A DNA stretch of 14,811 nt from JANXUC01 sp043749225. Lineage in GTDB: Bacteria; Acidobacteriota; Terriglobia; Terriglobales; Acidobacteriaceae. The DNA lies in the NCBI GenBank assembly GCA_043749225.1, contig JAYVEP010000065.1, positions 1-14,811 on the forward strand. Reading direction: 5' to 3'. Of the stretch, positions 6,770 to 13,797 are shown one piece after another; positions within the stretch are counted from its first letter, which is position 1, and every line of letters starts with the position of its first letter. Position numbers and translations under genes: made by a program. Below the pieces are notes generated by a model that had not been told where the DNA came from, ran no database searches, and worked only from the letters and a program-made list of their open reading frames with translations.

Positions 6770-8686
6770 ATGAATCCCCGACTGCGCATTATCGCCGGAC
6801 CATTGAAAAACCAGGTGGTAGAACTGCCTGCCGGAGAAGTTTTTGTCGGCCGCGACGGCGGCAATCAGATCGCCATTATTGATCCGGCCCTGTCGCGCCG
6901 CCACTGCGCCCTTTCCTTCGAGGACAGTGGCTATCGCTTGCGCGATCTTGAAAGCCGCAACGGAACTCTCGTGAACGGCGCGCTTATCCAGGAACATTTA
7001 CTCAAGCATGGCGACCGTATCGCCGTTGGCGAGTCCCTACTCCTGTTTCTCACTCAGGAGGACAGTCCCGAACAAACGGGGACCATTGAATTCGACGACG
7101 AAAGCCTGCCTATGCAGGCCACCGTTCATCTGCGTCCCGAGGATGCGCTCTATCTTCATCCGGAGTTCGCGCCTCAGGAAGATTCGGCGTCGGCAGCCCT
7201 TAGCCGCAACCTGAATGCATTGTTGAAGATCAGCCAGTCGGTGAATTCCATTCACGATCTGCGCGAGTTGCAGGAGCAGGTTCTGCAATCCGTCTTCGAG
7301 GTTGCGCCTGCAGAAGAAGGCGCGATTTTGCTGGAGCGTCACGGCGAGTTCACTTCCACTCTGGCGCGCGATCGGCAAGGGTCGGAGGCTCCTATACGAG
7401 TCAGCCGAACGATTGTGCAGCAGGTCATGAAGCAGGGCGTTGCCATGCTGCTCAACGACGTGCAGAACCAGGGCGGATATCGCGAAGTCAAGAGTCTGGT
7501 CGCCTCGGAAGTCCGCTCCTTGCTGTGCGTGCCGTTGAATGTTATGGAGCGTGTCATTGGCTGCATTTATCTCGGCAGCCGCAAGAGCGGAATTCCGTTT
7601 ACGGAAGACCATCTTCAGTTAGTCACCGCGCTCGCTGCCATCGCATCAGTCGCTCTGGAAAACGTGCACCAGATCGAGTGGTTGCGGCAGGAGAACCGCC
7701 GCCTGAATTCAGAGATCAATCTTGACCACGAATTCAAAGGCACCAGCCAGGCCATGCAGGAAGTACTCCAGCTCATCTCACGCGCGGCTCCAGCCGATTC
7801 CACAGTGCTGATTCGAGGCGAGAGCGGAACAGGTAAAGAACTGGCCGCGCGCGCCATACATGGCAATAGCCGTCGCAGCGAGAAGCCTTTCGTAGCCGTG
7901 AATTGCGCTGCCATTCCGGATACTTTACTGGAAGCGGAATTCTTTGGCGTCGAAAAGGGCATCTACACCGGTGCCGTGCCGAGAAAAGGCAAACTCGAAG
8001 TCGCCCATGGCGGCACAGTGTTTCTGGATGAAGTAGGTGAACTCCCGGTCGGGCTGCAAGCCAAATTGTTGCGCGTTCTCGCTGAGCGTGAGCTTGTGCG
8101 CCTCGGAGGAACTCGCAACATCCCAGTCGATATTCGCCTTATCACCGCGACGAATCGCAATCTAAAAGAAGCCGTGAAAAAAGGAACCTTTCGGGAAGAT
8201 TTCTTTCACCGCTTGAACGTGATTCCTGTCAACATGCCAGCCCTGCGCGATCACAAGCAGGATATACCGGAACTGGTTGAGCACTTTGTCAAGAAACATA
8301 GCGCAAAATGCGGCCAGCTAAAGAAACTGGTCTCTTCCGCCACCCTGTCCTGCCTCATGAGCTATGACTGGCCGGGCAACGTCCGTGAGTTGGAGAACGC
8401 TATCGAACGCGCTGTGGTACTGGGCGTTGGCGACACTCTATTGCCGGAAGACTTCCCAGAGCAAATTCTGGAACATAATGGTTCCGCTGAAATTGCTTCG
8501 GGAAAATATCACGGGTCGGTGCAGGAATATAAGAAGAAACTGATTCTGAATGCGATACGAGAGTCAGGCGGAAAATATGCCGATGCGGCGAAGGCTCTGG
8601 GGCTGCATCCCAATTATCTCCATCGATTGATTAGGAACCTCAACATCAAGGGCGAGATTGAGGGTAACGTCAGCCTGCGAGCATGA
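6770..8686 (+). CDS. FHA-GAF-AAA+-Fis sigma54-dependent transcriptional activator
   Basis: This 638-residue enhancer-binding protein has four parts. An N-terminal FHA domain (about 22-95) carries GRD 27-29, SRRH 42-45 and NG 64-65 and would bind a phosphothreonine partner. A GAF domain (about 150-300) is a likely ligand sensor. The AAA+ domain (about 320-560) has Walker A GESGTGKE (350-357), the sigma54-contact loop, Walker B GTVFLDE (415-421), likely arginine fingers R475 and R481, and WPGNVREL (534-541). A Fis-type helix-turn-helix follows (about 600-625, DAAKALGLHPNYLHRLIRNL). The contact loop reads GIYTGA (397-402) instead of the usual GAFTGA. AGGAG at 6744-6748 lies 21 bases from the ATG, too far for a normal ribosome site, yet no in-frame start lies closer and the FHA fold needs this start. 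Its stop overlaps the L,D-transpeptidase start, making that its most obvious operon partner. A serine/threonine kinase probably feeds the FHA domain, but none is in the window. Confidence 0.93.
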   Translation: MNPRLRIIAGPLKNQVVELPAGEVFVGRDGGNQIAIIDPALSRRHCALSFEDSGYRLRDLESRNGTLVNGALIQEHLLKHGDRIAVGESLLLFLTQEDSPEQTGTIEFDDESLPMQATVHLRPEDALYLHPEFAPQEDSASAALSRNLNALLKISQSVNSIHDLRELQEQVLQSVFEVAPAEEGAILLERHGEFTSTLARDRQGSEAPIRVSRTIVQQVMKQGVAMLLNDVQNQGGYREVKSLVASEVRSLLCVPLNVMERVIGCIYLGSRKSGIPFTEDHLQLVTALAAIASVALENVHQIEWLRQENRRLNSEINLDHEFKGTSQAMQEVLQLISRAAPADSTVLIRGESGTGKELAARAIHGNSRRSEKPFVAVNCAAIPDTLLEAEFFGVEKGIYTGAVPRKGKLEVAHGGTVFLDEVGELPVGLQAKLLRVLAERELVRLGGTRNIPVDIRLITATNRNLKEAVKKGTFREDFFHRLNVIPVNMPALRDHKQDIPELVEHFVKKHSAKCGQLKKLVSSATLSCLMSYDWPGNVRELENAIERAVVLGVGDTLLPEDFPEQILEHNGSAEIASGKYHGSVQEYKKKLILNAIRESGGKYADAAKALGLHPNYLHRLIRNLNIKGEIEGNVSLRA

Positions 8687-9222
8687 TCAGCAAAGCGGTT
8701 CTCCGAAGGGCGTTCTTGGTACTGCTGAGGGCGCTGGTTGTGCTGGGAATGCTCGCTATCCAGCGCTTGCCGGCGCAGACCGCATCTCTTGGACCAACCC
8801 AGGTAAACCGTGTTCTCGTCTTGAAGCAGAAGCGCATACTGAGGCTTCTCCACGGCCAAGATGTCGTGAAGGAATACAAAGTAGCTCTCGGTGGCTCCCC
8901 GGTTGGCCCTAAGATGCAGCAAGGCGATCACAAGACTCCTGAAGGAGTTTACGTCTTGGACTCGCGCAATTCCCACAGCCAGTATTACAAATCACTCCAT
9001 ATTTCTTACCCGACCCCAGAGCAACGCGTGGCAGCTCGTAGGCGGGGAGCGTCTCCGGGCGGAGATGTGTTCGTCCACGGCATCCCCAACGGCTACCATG
9101 GCCCGAGTGCCGCCAATCGGCTGTACGACTGGACCGACGGCTGCATTGCCGTAACCGATGCCGAAATGGACGAAATCTGGAATTTCGTGCCGAATGGAAC
9201 ACCCATCGAAATACGTCCGTAG
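8683..9222 (+). CDS. Exported L,D-transpeptidase, YkuD domain (YafK/ErfK type)
   Basis: This 179-residue protein has an N-terminal membrane or signal segment (residues about 5-30, RRAFLVLLRALVVLGMLAI, with possible cleavage near LPAQT), so it acts outside the inner membrane. The YkuD fold covers about 44-178: VNRVLVLKQKRILRLL, the GDHKTPEGVY strand typical of the family, then the active-site part with VHG (131-133, His132) and TDGC (151-154, nucleophile Cys154) followed by IAVTDAEMDEIW. The DGC form, rather than SHGC, is usual in the YafK-like branch. Known members make or cut 3-3 peptide cross-links in peptidoglycan or attach proteins to it; which reaction applies here is not visible. The ATG overlaps the activator's stop in ATGA, so translation is probably coupled to it. 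No LysM or other cell-wall-binding module is present. Confidence 0.9.
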   Translation: MISKAVLRRAFLVLLRALVVLGMLAIQRLPAQTASLGPTQVNRVLVLKQKRILRLLHGQDVVKEYKVALGGSPVGPKMQQGDHKTPEGVYVLDSRNSHSQYYKSLHISYPTPEQRVAARRRGASPGGDVFVHGIPNGYHGPSAANRLYDWTDGCIAVTDAEMDEIWNFVPNGTPIEIRP

Positions 9223-9265
9223 GCATTCATGCGTAGCTTAGCTTAACGGCCCCAAACCCGTCGAT

Positions 9266-9454
9266 TTACAGCATTCCTCCGGTTTGCACTTCGAGGATGG
9301 CAAGCGCCAGCTCAAGCTTGTGGATTGCTTGTCCGATCTCGGGATGCTGTCCAATTTTTTTCTGCAAAGCCCTTAGCAAGTCCTGCGCTCCAGCAACTTC
9401 CTCTGCCGCTTTAGCCGGACTGGAAGTGCGGTTTGTCTCGTCGTTCGTAGCCAT
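9266..9454 (-). CDS. Small hypothetical protein (62 residues)
   Basis: I do not recognise this protein. The ATG at 9454 is chosen over longer in-frame options because AAGGAGAGG lies just upstream (GAGAGG 8 bases away), while the upstream extension to 9625 has no ribosome site. The sequence opens with a polar stretch (MATNDETNRTSSPAK). It continues as a likely amphipathic helix pair (EEVAGAQDLLRALQKKI, then GQAIHKLELALAILEVQ) with no cysteines, signal peptide or membrane segment. It converges with the L,D-transpeptidase gene 44 bases away and diverges from cheY. A TAGAAT at 9479-9474 could be its -10, but the nearest -35-like TTGGAT is 19 bases away. The good ribosome site and helical composition favour a real gene; its role is unknown. 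Confidence 0.55.
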   Translation of the reverse strand: MATNDETNRTSSPAKAAEEVAGAQDLLRALQKKIGQHPEIGQAIHKLELALAILEVQTGGML

Positions 9455-9567
9455 TGCTTGCACCTCTCCTTGAATTCTAGTCCTCAAGACTCGCACGTAT
9501 CCAATGCGTGATTCCGGCAGGCCAGCAAGATGACGTTTGTCCCGCATCCATAAGGTCGTAGCTTTTC

Positions 9568-9594
9568 TAAAGTCCGGTTGGTCCGCGCCGATAA
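9568..9594 (+). promoter_or_regulatory. FliA/sigma28 flagellar-class promoter driving cheY-cheX
   Basis: TAAAGTCC (9568-9575), 11 bases, then GCCGATAA (9587-9594). The sigma28 consensus is TAAAGTTT-N11-GCCGATAA, so 14 of 16 positions match, including a perfect -10 and exact spacing. The start point would be near 9600, giving a leader of about 58 bases before the cheY ATG. It lies outside any called gene and points at a chemotaxis gene, as a FliA promoter should. Confidence 0.82.
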
Positions 9595-9657
9595 ACCAAC
9601 AGTGCAAGGTAAATAGAAGAGACATTAGATCTCTGCCTCGCCGAAAAATGAGGATCT

Positions 9658-10044
9658 ATGGATGCTATTCGTGCTCTGATCGTGGATGATTCCTCGGTCA
9701 TGCGAAAGATTGTGGAACGGTCGCTGCGGCAGGCGGGCATTGAACTCAGCCAAGTGTTCGAGGCTGGGAACGGCGCGGAAGCGCTGGCCGTACTCGCGGA
9801 GAATACGGTTGAACTCATCCTCTGTGACATTAATATGCCCATCATGGACGGGCTGGAGTTTCTCAAAGCGTTGCCCGGAGTAGCGAACTCGAAGGACGTG
9901 CCCGTGGTAATGATCACAACCGAGGGCAGCGAAGCGCACGTAGTGCAAGCCATTTCGTTGGGGGCTCGCGGCTACATTCGTAAACCCTTTACGCCGGATC
10001 AGGTCAAAGAACATGTAATTCCTCTGGTGGGGGTGAAAGCTTGA
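9658..10044 (+). CDS. cheY: CheY-type single-domain response regulator
   Basis: This 128-residue protein is a receiver domain with no output domain. The conserved set is complete: acidic pair D10 and D11, phosphorylated D57 in CDINMPIMDG, T87 in MITTEGS, Y106 and K109 in GYIRKPF. The spacing from D57 to T87, Y106 and K109 is the same as in E. coli CheY. Phosphorylated by CheA, such a protein would carry the signal to the flagellar switch; CheA is not in the window. The ATG at 9658 has GAGG four bases upstream, a short but usable spacing. A sigma28 promoter lies about 64 bases before the ATG, which favours a flagellar role over a generic response-regulator role. Its stop overlaps the cheX start (TTGA), and CheX is its likely phosphatase. 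Confidence 0.9.
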   Translation: MDAIRALIVDDSSVMRKIVERSLRQAGIELSQVFEAGNGAEALAVLAENTVELILCDINMPIMDGLEFLKALPGVANSKDVPVVMITTEGSEAHVVQAISLGARGYIRKPFTPDQVKEHVIPLVGVKA

Positions 10045-10526
10045 ACACTACAGGTGTAGCACTGGTTGCCGAGAATAGCCGCCAAAGCTGGCTTCCCATG
10101 TTGGAAGTGGCGGCGCGAGAAGTATTTGAACTGATGCTGGGCTCGAAGTTGAAGGCGCCAGAAACTGCGCACGAAGGAACTCTCGACATCACCGCCATGG
10201 TCGGCCTCGCCGGACAACTTTGCGGAGTGATGAGCATTCGCTGCAGCCGTGCTTCCGCTGGGCTCATGGCTTCCAAGATGCTTGGCGTTGATCCCGACAA
10301 GGTCGGCTCCGACATGTGCGACGCCTTTGGAGAAATCTGCAACATGGTGGCGGGCAATTTCAAGAACAAAATTCCGGGATTGGGAGACGGCTGTATGCTC
10401 TCCGTCCCCACCGTGATTACAGGCGACGACTACAGCCTGCATTCCCCAAAAACTTCTGCCGCGCTGGAGATCCACTTGCTTTTCGAAAACATGCCGATCC
10501 TTATTTCGCTGCAAGTCGACAGCTAA
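10041..10526 (+). CDS. cheX: CheX-type chemotaxis phosphatase
   Basis: This 161-residue protein has the CheC/CheX/FliY-family fold with a single phosphatase helix. The key motif is GEICNMVAGNFKNKI, carrying E98 and N101 of the ExxN signature; CheC proteins usually have two such helices and CheX one. Proteins of this class remove phosphate from CheY, and CheX works as a dimer. The start is a TTG at 10041 overlapping the cheY stop, with a GGTGGGGGTG purine-rich stretch just upstream. The next in-frame ATG (10099) would remove about 20 N-terminal residues. Overlap with cheY gives coupled production of regulator and phosphatase. It lacks a receiver or other fused domain. A single-helix CheC cannot be fully excluded. 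Confidence 0.85.
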   Translation: MNTTGVALVAENSRQSWLPMLEVAAREVFELMLGSKLKAPETAHEGTLDITAMVGLAGQLCGVMSIRCSRASAGLMASKMLGVDPDKVGSDMCDAFGEICNMVAGNFKNKIPGLGDGCMLSVPTVITGDDYSLHSPKTSAALEIHLLFENMPILISLQVDS

Positions 10527-10541
10527 GTTCCGAAACCTGGC

Positions 10542-10595
10542 CGTCGCAAGACAACATCCAGCGACGCTCGCCAAGTAGCTCGGTTTCTGAACCGA
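10542..10595. terminator. Two adjacent hairpins in the convergent gap after cheX
   Basis: CGTCGC (10542-10547) pairs with GCGACG (10561-10566), and TCGGTT (10580-10585) pairs with AACCGA (10590-10595) around a TCTG tetraloop. They lie between the converging cheX and HDOD genes, where bidirectional termination would be expected. Neither strand has a T-run, so they are not classical intrinsic terminators; they could be 3'-end stabilisers or chance. Confidence 0.3.
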
Positions 10596-10681
10596 CCCCT
10601 GCACGGCCTGCGATCCGAGGTCCGCCGCTGCGCGTTGAAGATGGATCGAGTTGAACCCACCCGAAGAACTGACCTGCGTGT

Positions 10682-11584
10682 CTAAGCAGCCGCCGGCCCA
10701 AATATTGCGGAAACCATTTCGCCCACCTTGACGACAGCCTCATCCAGCTCAAAGGTGAACCGGGCCAAGTCGACGCCTTCCAGGTCGCGATGTTCTTCCA
10801 ATAGAATCGACCAGGCGGGGTCGGAAATCAGATCAACCTTATGCCGCTCATAGTATCCGTAGCCGAGGCCCCGCACACGGCCCAGCTCGTCGCTCAGATG
10901 CACGAGAGCTACCAGCGAACGCGCGCGCCCCGTCTGCTCCGGCGCGTGGTGATGTGCAATGACCTCAAGAATGTCTTCCGCAAGATGCCACTTCTCGGCC
11001 AGTGCGAACCCCGTCTCGCAGTGCGTGAATCCCATCGTTGCCTGCTCCGACTCGTGCAACGGAATCTGCTCCCGACAAGCCAACTCCACGGAGGCCCCGA
11101 ACTCATCGGGAAACGCCATGCTGCTGGCCAGAAATCCCAAATCGTGCAGCAGGCCCGCCATATAAGTTCGTTCCCCGTCGACGCCAGCCAGCTTCTCGCT
11201 GAATTTACGGGAAACCATGGCGCACCCCAGCGAATGCCTCCAGAACGCGGCTGGATCGATGCCCCAGCTTTCTGCCGAAAATGCCTGACCCATGCAGCTG
11301 GTAAGTACAATGGTTTGAACCCGTTGCAAGCCAAGAGCCCTCACGGCCGCAGCAATGGATTTGGGCGGCTTGGTCAATCCAAAGAGCGGTGAACTCGCCA
11401 CTCGCAGGCATTGTGCGGCAATTGCGTTGTCATAAGAAACCAGGCGAACCACCTCGTCGAGGTTGGCCTCCTCGGCGGGCGCGCTCAGGAGATCCACCAA
11501 GGGCAGGAAAACCGCTGGAATGGATGGCGTCGTTTCAATGCGCTCGATGCGCTCACGAATCTTATCGGCAACGGTCGTTGTCAT
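10682..11584 (-). CDS. HDOD-domain protein, putative signalling partner of the chemotaxis operon
   Basis: This 300-residue protein is a single HDOD domain (about 15-215) with a short C-terminal helical part. HDOD is a relative of HD phosphohydrolases found in bacterial signalling proteins. Visible landmarks are SIPAVFLPLVDLL, NAIAAQCLRVASSPLFG, FWRHSLG (His118), AGLLHDLGFL (His147-Asp148), GFTHCETGFALAEKW (His188) and IAHHHAP (210-215). Many HD-like residues remain, but HDOD proteins are generally not thought to be active phosphodiesterases, so activity is not claimed. The ATG at 11584 has GGAAG 11 bases upstream. It is last in the mcp-cheB-cheR series after an 85-base gap, so it is probably co-transcribed. 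It converges on cheX. HDOD genes next to chemotaxis or flagellar genes are thought to act in regulation; the target here is unknown. Confidence 0.85.
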   Translation of the reverse strand: MTTTVADKIRERIERIETTPSIPAVFLPLVDLLSAPAEEANLDEVVRLVSYDNAIAAQCLRVASSPLFGLTKPPKSIAAAVRALGLQRVQTIVLTSCMGQAFSAESWGIDPAAFWRHSLGCAMVSRKFSEKLAGVDGERTYMAGLLHDLGFLASSMAFPDEFGASVELACREQIPLHESEQATMGFTHCETGFALAEKWHLAEDILEVIAHHHAPEQTGRARSLVALVHLSDELGRVRGLGYGYYERHKVDLISDPAWSILLEEHRDLEGVDLARFTFELDEAVVKVGEMVSAIFGPAAA

Positions 11585-11669
11585 AGTTGGCCACGCTTCC
11601 TAGTTGGGCACGCTGCATGGTTCTCCAGCCTTCGGTTCGCGGTTTTTTTAGCTTCGAAGTCTTCGATCT

Positions 11670-12578
11670 TCACAGCTTTCCGCTCTTCAGGGACGGCTTC
11701 CAATACGCCATCGCCCCGGGAAAATGTACCAGGTGAAACTGATCGTTCAACTTCAAGAGCGATTCCGATGTTCCAAGAAAGAAATACCCGCCAAAATTCA
11801 AGTTGCTGAAGAAATGGTTGATGACTTTTGACTTCGAAGGGCCATCGAAGTAAATCAGCACATTGCAGCAGAAAATCAGGTCCATACCCTTCATGAAGAG
11901 CATTTTGGAATCGTCTTGCAGGTTCAAACGGCTGAAAGTGATCAGCTTCTTGACCTCCTGCCGAACCTGCAACTTCTTGTCGTCGAGAGGAGTAAAGTAC
12001 TTACGCTTGAAATAGTCGGTGGTGGAGCGCAAGGCATAGTCGCCATAAATGCCAGCTTTGGCGCTTTCCACCGAGCGGTCGTTAAGATCGGTGGCAAGAA
12101 TCTCAATAGTCCAACCTTTCAACAGGCCTTCTGTTTCCTCAAGCATATTCATCGCCAGGGTGTAGGACTCTTCCCCCGTCGAACAGCCCGCGCTCCAGAT
12201 GCGCAACCTTTTGGTGATCTGCTTGATCTTTTCCCCGGCCAACTCAGGTAAAATCACTTTTCGCAAGGCATCAATCTGCGGCTGGCTGCAAAAGAGGCAA
12301 GTCTCGCCAATGGTAAGTTCGTTCAGCAGTTGTCGAAGCTCCGCGTCTCGGCTGGACTGCGCCGTCAGCAGATTCCAATAGTCGCGCGAGTTGGTCAGAC
12401 CCAACTGCTTCATCCGGCGCCCACAGCCATCCACCAACAAGTAAAGTTTTTCGTCAAGTTGGAAGATGCCGCAGGCCTTGTACACTACGTCGCGAATCTG
12501 GCGAAAAACAGGGTCAACGGACTCAGCGGCTTTGATCAACGGAGGCTTGACGATGGTGCTGGGGTTGCCGACTGTCAT
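11670..12578 (-). CDS. cheR: Chemotaxis protein methyltransferase CheR
   Basis: This 302-residue protein matches CheR from end to end. An N-terminal helical domain (about 20-95) precedes a Rossmann-type S-adenosylmethionine domain with IWSAGCSTGEESYTLAM (127-143, motif I), ATD (162-164), then DLIFCCNVLIYFD (233-245) and GGYFFLGTSESL (263-274). It methylates glutamates on chemoreceptors such as the MCP encoded two genes upstream, opposing CheB. Two normally conserved arginines are cysteine here: C97, where CheR proteins usually have FFR, and C238, where the usual motif is CRNVLIYF. Both codons are TGC, one transition from CGC. Its ATG overlaps the cheB stop (ATGA), so the two adaptation enzymes are translationally coupled. 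No TPR or other C-terminal extension is present. Confidence 0.93.
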   Translation of the reverse strand: MTVGNPSTIVKPPLIKAAESVDPVFRQIRDVVYKACGIFQLDEKLYLLVDGCGRRMKQLGLTNSRDYWNLLTAQSSRDAELRQLLNELTIGETCLFCSQPQIDALRKVILPELAGEKIKQITKRLRIWSAGCSTGEESYTLAMNMLEETEGLLKGWTIEILATDLNDRSVESAKAGIYGDYALRSTTDYFKRKYFTPLDDKKLQVRQEVKKLITFSRLNLQDDSKMLFMKGMDLIFCCNVLIYFDGPSKSKVINHFFSNLNFGGYFFLGTSESLLKLNDQFHLVHFPGAMAYWKPSLKSGKL

Positions 12579-13753
12579 TTGGTTCCCGCCTCCAGAGCAT
12601 CAAGATGGCTCTCTGCCGGATCCGCGGTGGGCTTGGAAGCGGAACTCGAAATCGAAGCTGCACGCTGCGGACGTCGTTGCACCACACGGCGCATGATCTC
12701 CGGAACTAATTGGTCGAGCGGGTAAATCCCGTCCGCCTGGCCTGCCGCGTAGACTAAGCCGGGCATTCCCCAGACGACGGATGACGCTTCGTCCTGAATA
12801 ATGACCTCGCCCCCAGCGGCGCGAATGTGCCGCGCCCCAATCACTCCATCCGAACCCATACCAGTCATCACCACTCCCAGCACGTTGGCTCCATACACCG
12901 CTGCGACCGAACGAAACAGAACGTCGACCGACGGGCGACACGAATTTTCCTGAGCCTCTTGATTGAGTTCCAGATGCCACACCAACCCGACCCGTTTTAC
13001 CTTCATATGAAAGTCTCCCGGCGCAATCCATGAATGTCCTGCTGCGAGAACAGCACCCGGAACGCCTTCCCGTACAGAAATCGCCGAACGGCTGGCCAGG
13101 CGCTCTGCCAGCAAGCGTGTGAAAATCGGCGGCATATGCTGTACCACCATAATTGGAACAGGAAAATCCATCGGGATATGCGGCAAAACTTCCGCCAGCG
13201 CGTTAGGGCCACCGGTCGAGGTCCCAATCGCCACAATTTCAATGCGCCGGTCAGCCGCTGGTCGACGGTTGGTCGAGCAAGAAACTGGCAGTGGAGCCCT
13301 TGCCTCAGAACAAGAAGATGACGCGGAATTCAGTTTCCGCGCTGCGCCGCCGCATAAAGCCTTGATCTTCGGAATCAGCTCCGCGCGAATGGCCGCCATC
13401 GCCTCCTCCGAGCCGCCCACATGGCTAGGTTTTGTGGCATAGTCCGAGGCACCCAGCGACAGCGCCTCCAGCGTTGCCACCGCTCCATGCCCGGTCAACG
13501 TGCTGAACATAATGACTGGGAGTTTGGGATACAGTTTGCGGATTTCCGCCAGCGTCTCCAGACCGTTCATCACTGGCATTTCAATATCTAGCGTAATCAG
13601 GTCGGGATGCAGTTGCGAGATCTTCGCCAGCGCGATGCGACCATCGCTGGCGGAAGCCACCACTTCGATTTCTGGATCTCTAGACAAGGTTTCGGCGAGC
13701 AGCTTGCGGATTACTACCGAATCGTCGACTACCAGAACACGAATGCGAGCCAT
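12575..13753 (-). CDS. cheB: Chemotaxis response regulator protein-glutamate methylesterase CheB
   Basis: This 392-residue, two-domain protein has an N-terminal receiver (about 1-125) with D10-D11, phosphorylation site D56 in TLDIEMPVMNG, and K108 in ATKPS. A serine- and alanine-rich linker covers about 135-170. The methylesterase domain (about 171-350) has the full catalytic set: Ser179 in GTSTGG, His206 in QHMPP and Asp302 in GMGSDG. It removes methyl groups from, and deamidates, receptor glutamines, and is activated by phosphorylation from CheA. A tail of about 35 residues (QRRPQRAAS and following) looks disordered and is longer than in E. coli CheB, which is about 349 residues. GGAGAG lies about 9 bases before the ATG. 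It follows mcp by 44 bases and overlaps cheR by 4. Confidence 0.95.
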   Translation of the reverse strand: MARIRVLVVDDSVVIRKLLAETLSRDPEIEVVASASDGRIALAKISQLHPDLITLDIEMPVMNGLETLAEIRKLYPKLPVIMFSTLTGHGAVATLEALSLGASDYATKPSHVGGSEEAMAAIRAELIPKIKALCGGAARKLNSASSSCSEARAPLPVSCSTNRRPAADRRIEIVAIGTSTGGPNALAEVLPHIPMDFPVPIMVVQHMPPIFTRLLAERLASRSAISVREGVPGAVLAAGHSWIAPGDFHMKVKRVGLVWHLELNQEAQENSCRPSVDVLFRSVAAVYGANVLGVVMTGMGSDGVIGARHIRAAGGEVIIQDEASSVVWGMPGLVYAAGQADGIYPLDQLVPEIMRRVVQRRPQRAASISSSASKPTADPAESHLDALEAGTK

Positions 13754-13778
13754 TACCGAGTTCTCTCCGTTACCACTT

Positions 13779-13790
13779 CGCCACGTGGCG
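13779..13790. repeat. 12-base perfect palindrome between mcp and cheB
   Basis: CGCCACGTGGCG is self-complementary over all 12 bases with a CACGTG core. It sits in the 44-base gap between the mcp stop and the cheB start, upstream of the cheB ribosome site. It could be a protein-binding site or a small RNA hairpin that tunes cheB translation; a chance origin is possible. Confidence 0.35.
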
Positions 13791-13797
13791 CCCCAGC

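Noticed and set aside
9223..9265. Possible terminator between the L,D-transpeptidase and the small convergent gene
   Set aside because: Only a very short GCAT/ATGC pairing and a TAGCT duplication are present; no convincing stem.
11563..11570. GCCGATAA sigma28-like -10 on the minus strand at the start of the HDOD gene
   Set aside because: It encodes the Ala-Asp-Lys codons inside the gene, and no TAAAG box lies 11 bases upstream.
11654..11666. TCGAAG-T-CTTCGA inverted repeat after the cheR stop
   Set aside because: Too small a loop to make a stable hairpin and no T-run in the direction of transcription; may be chance.
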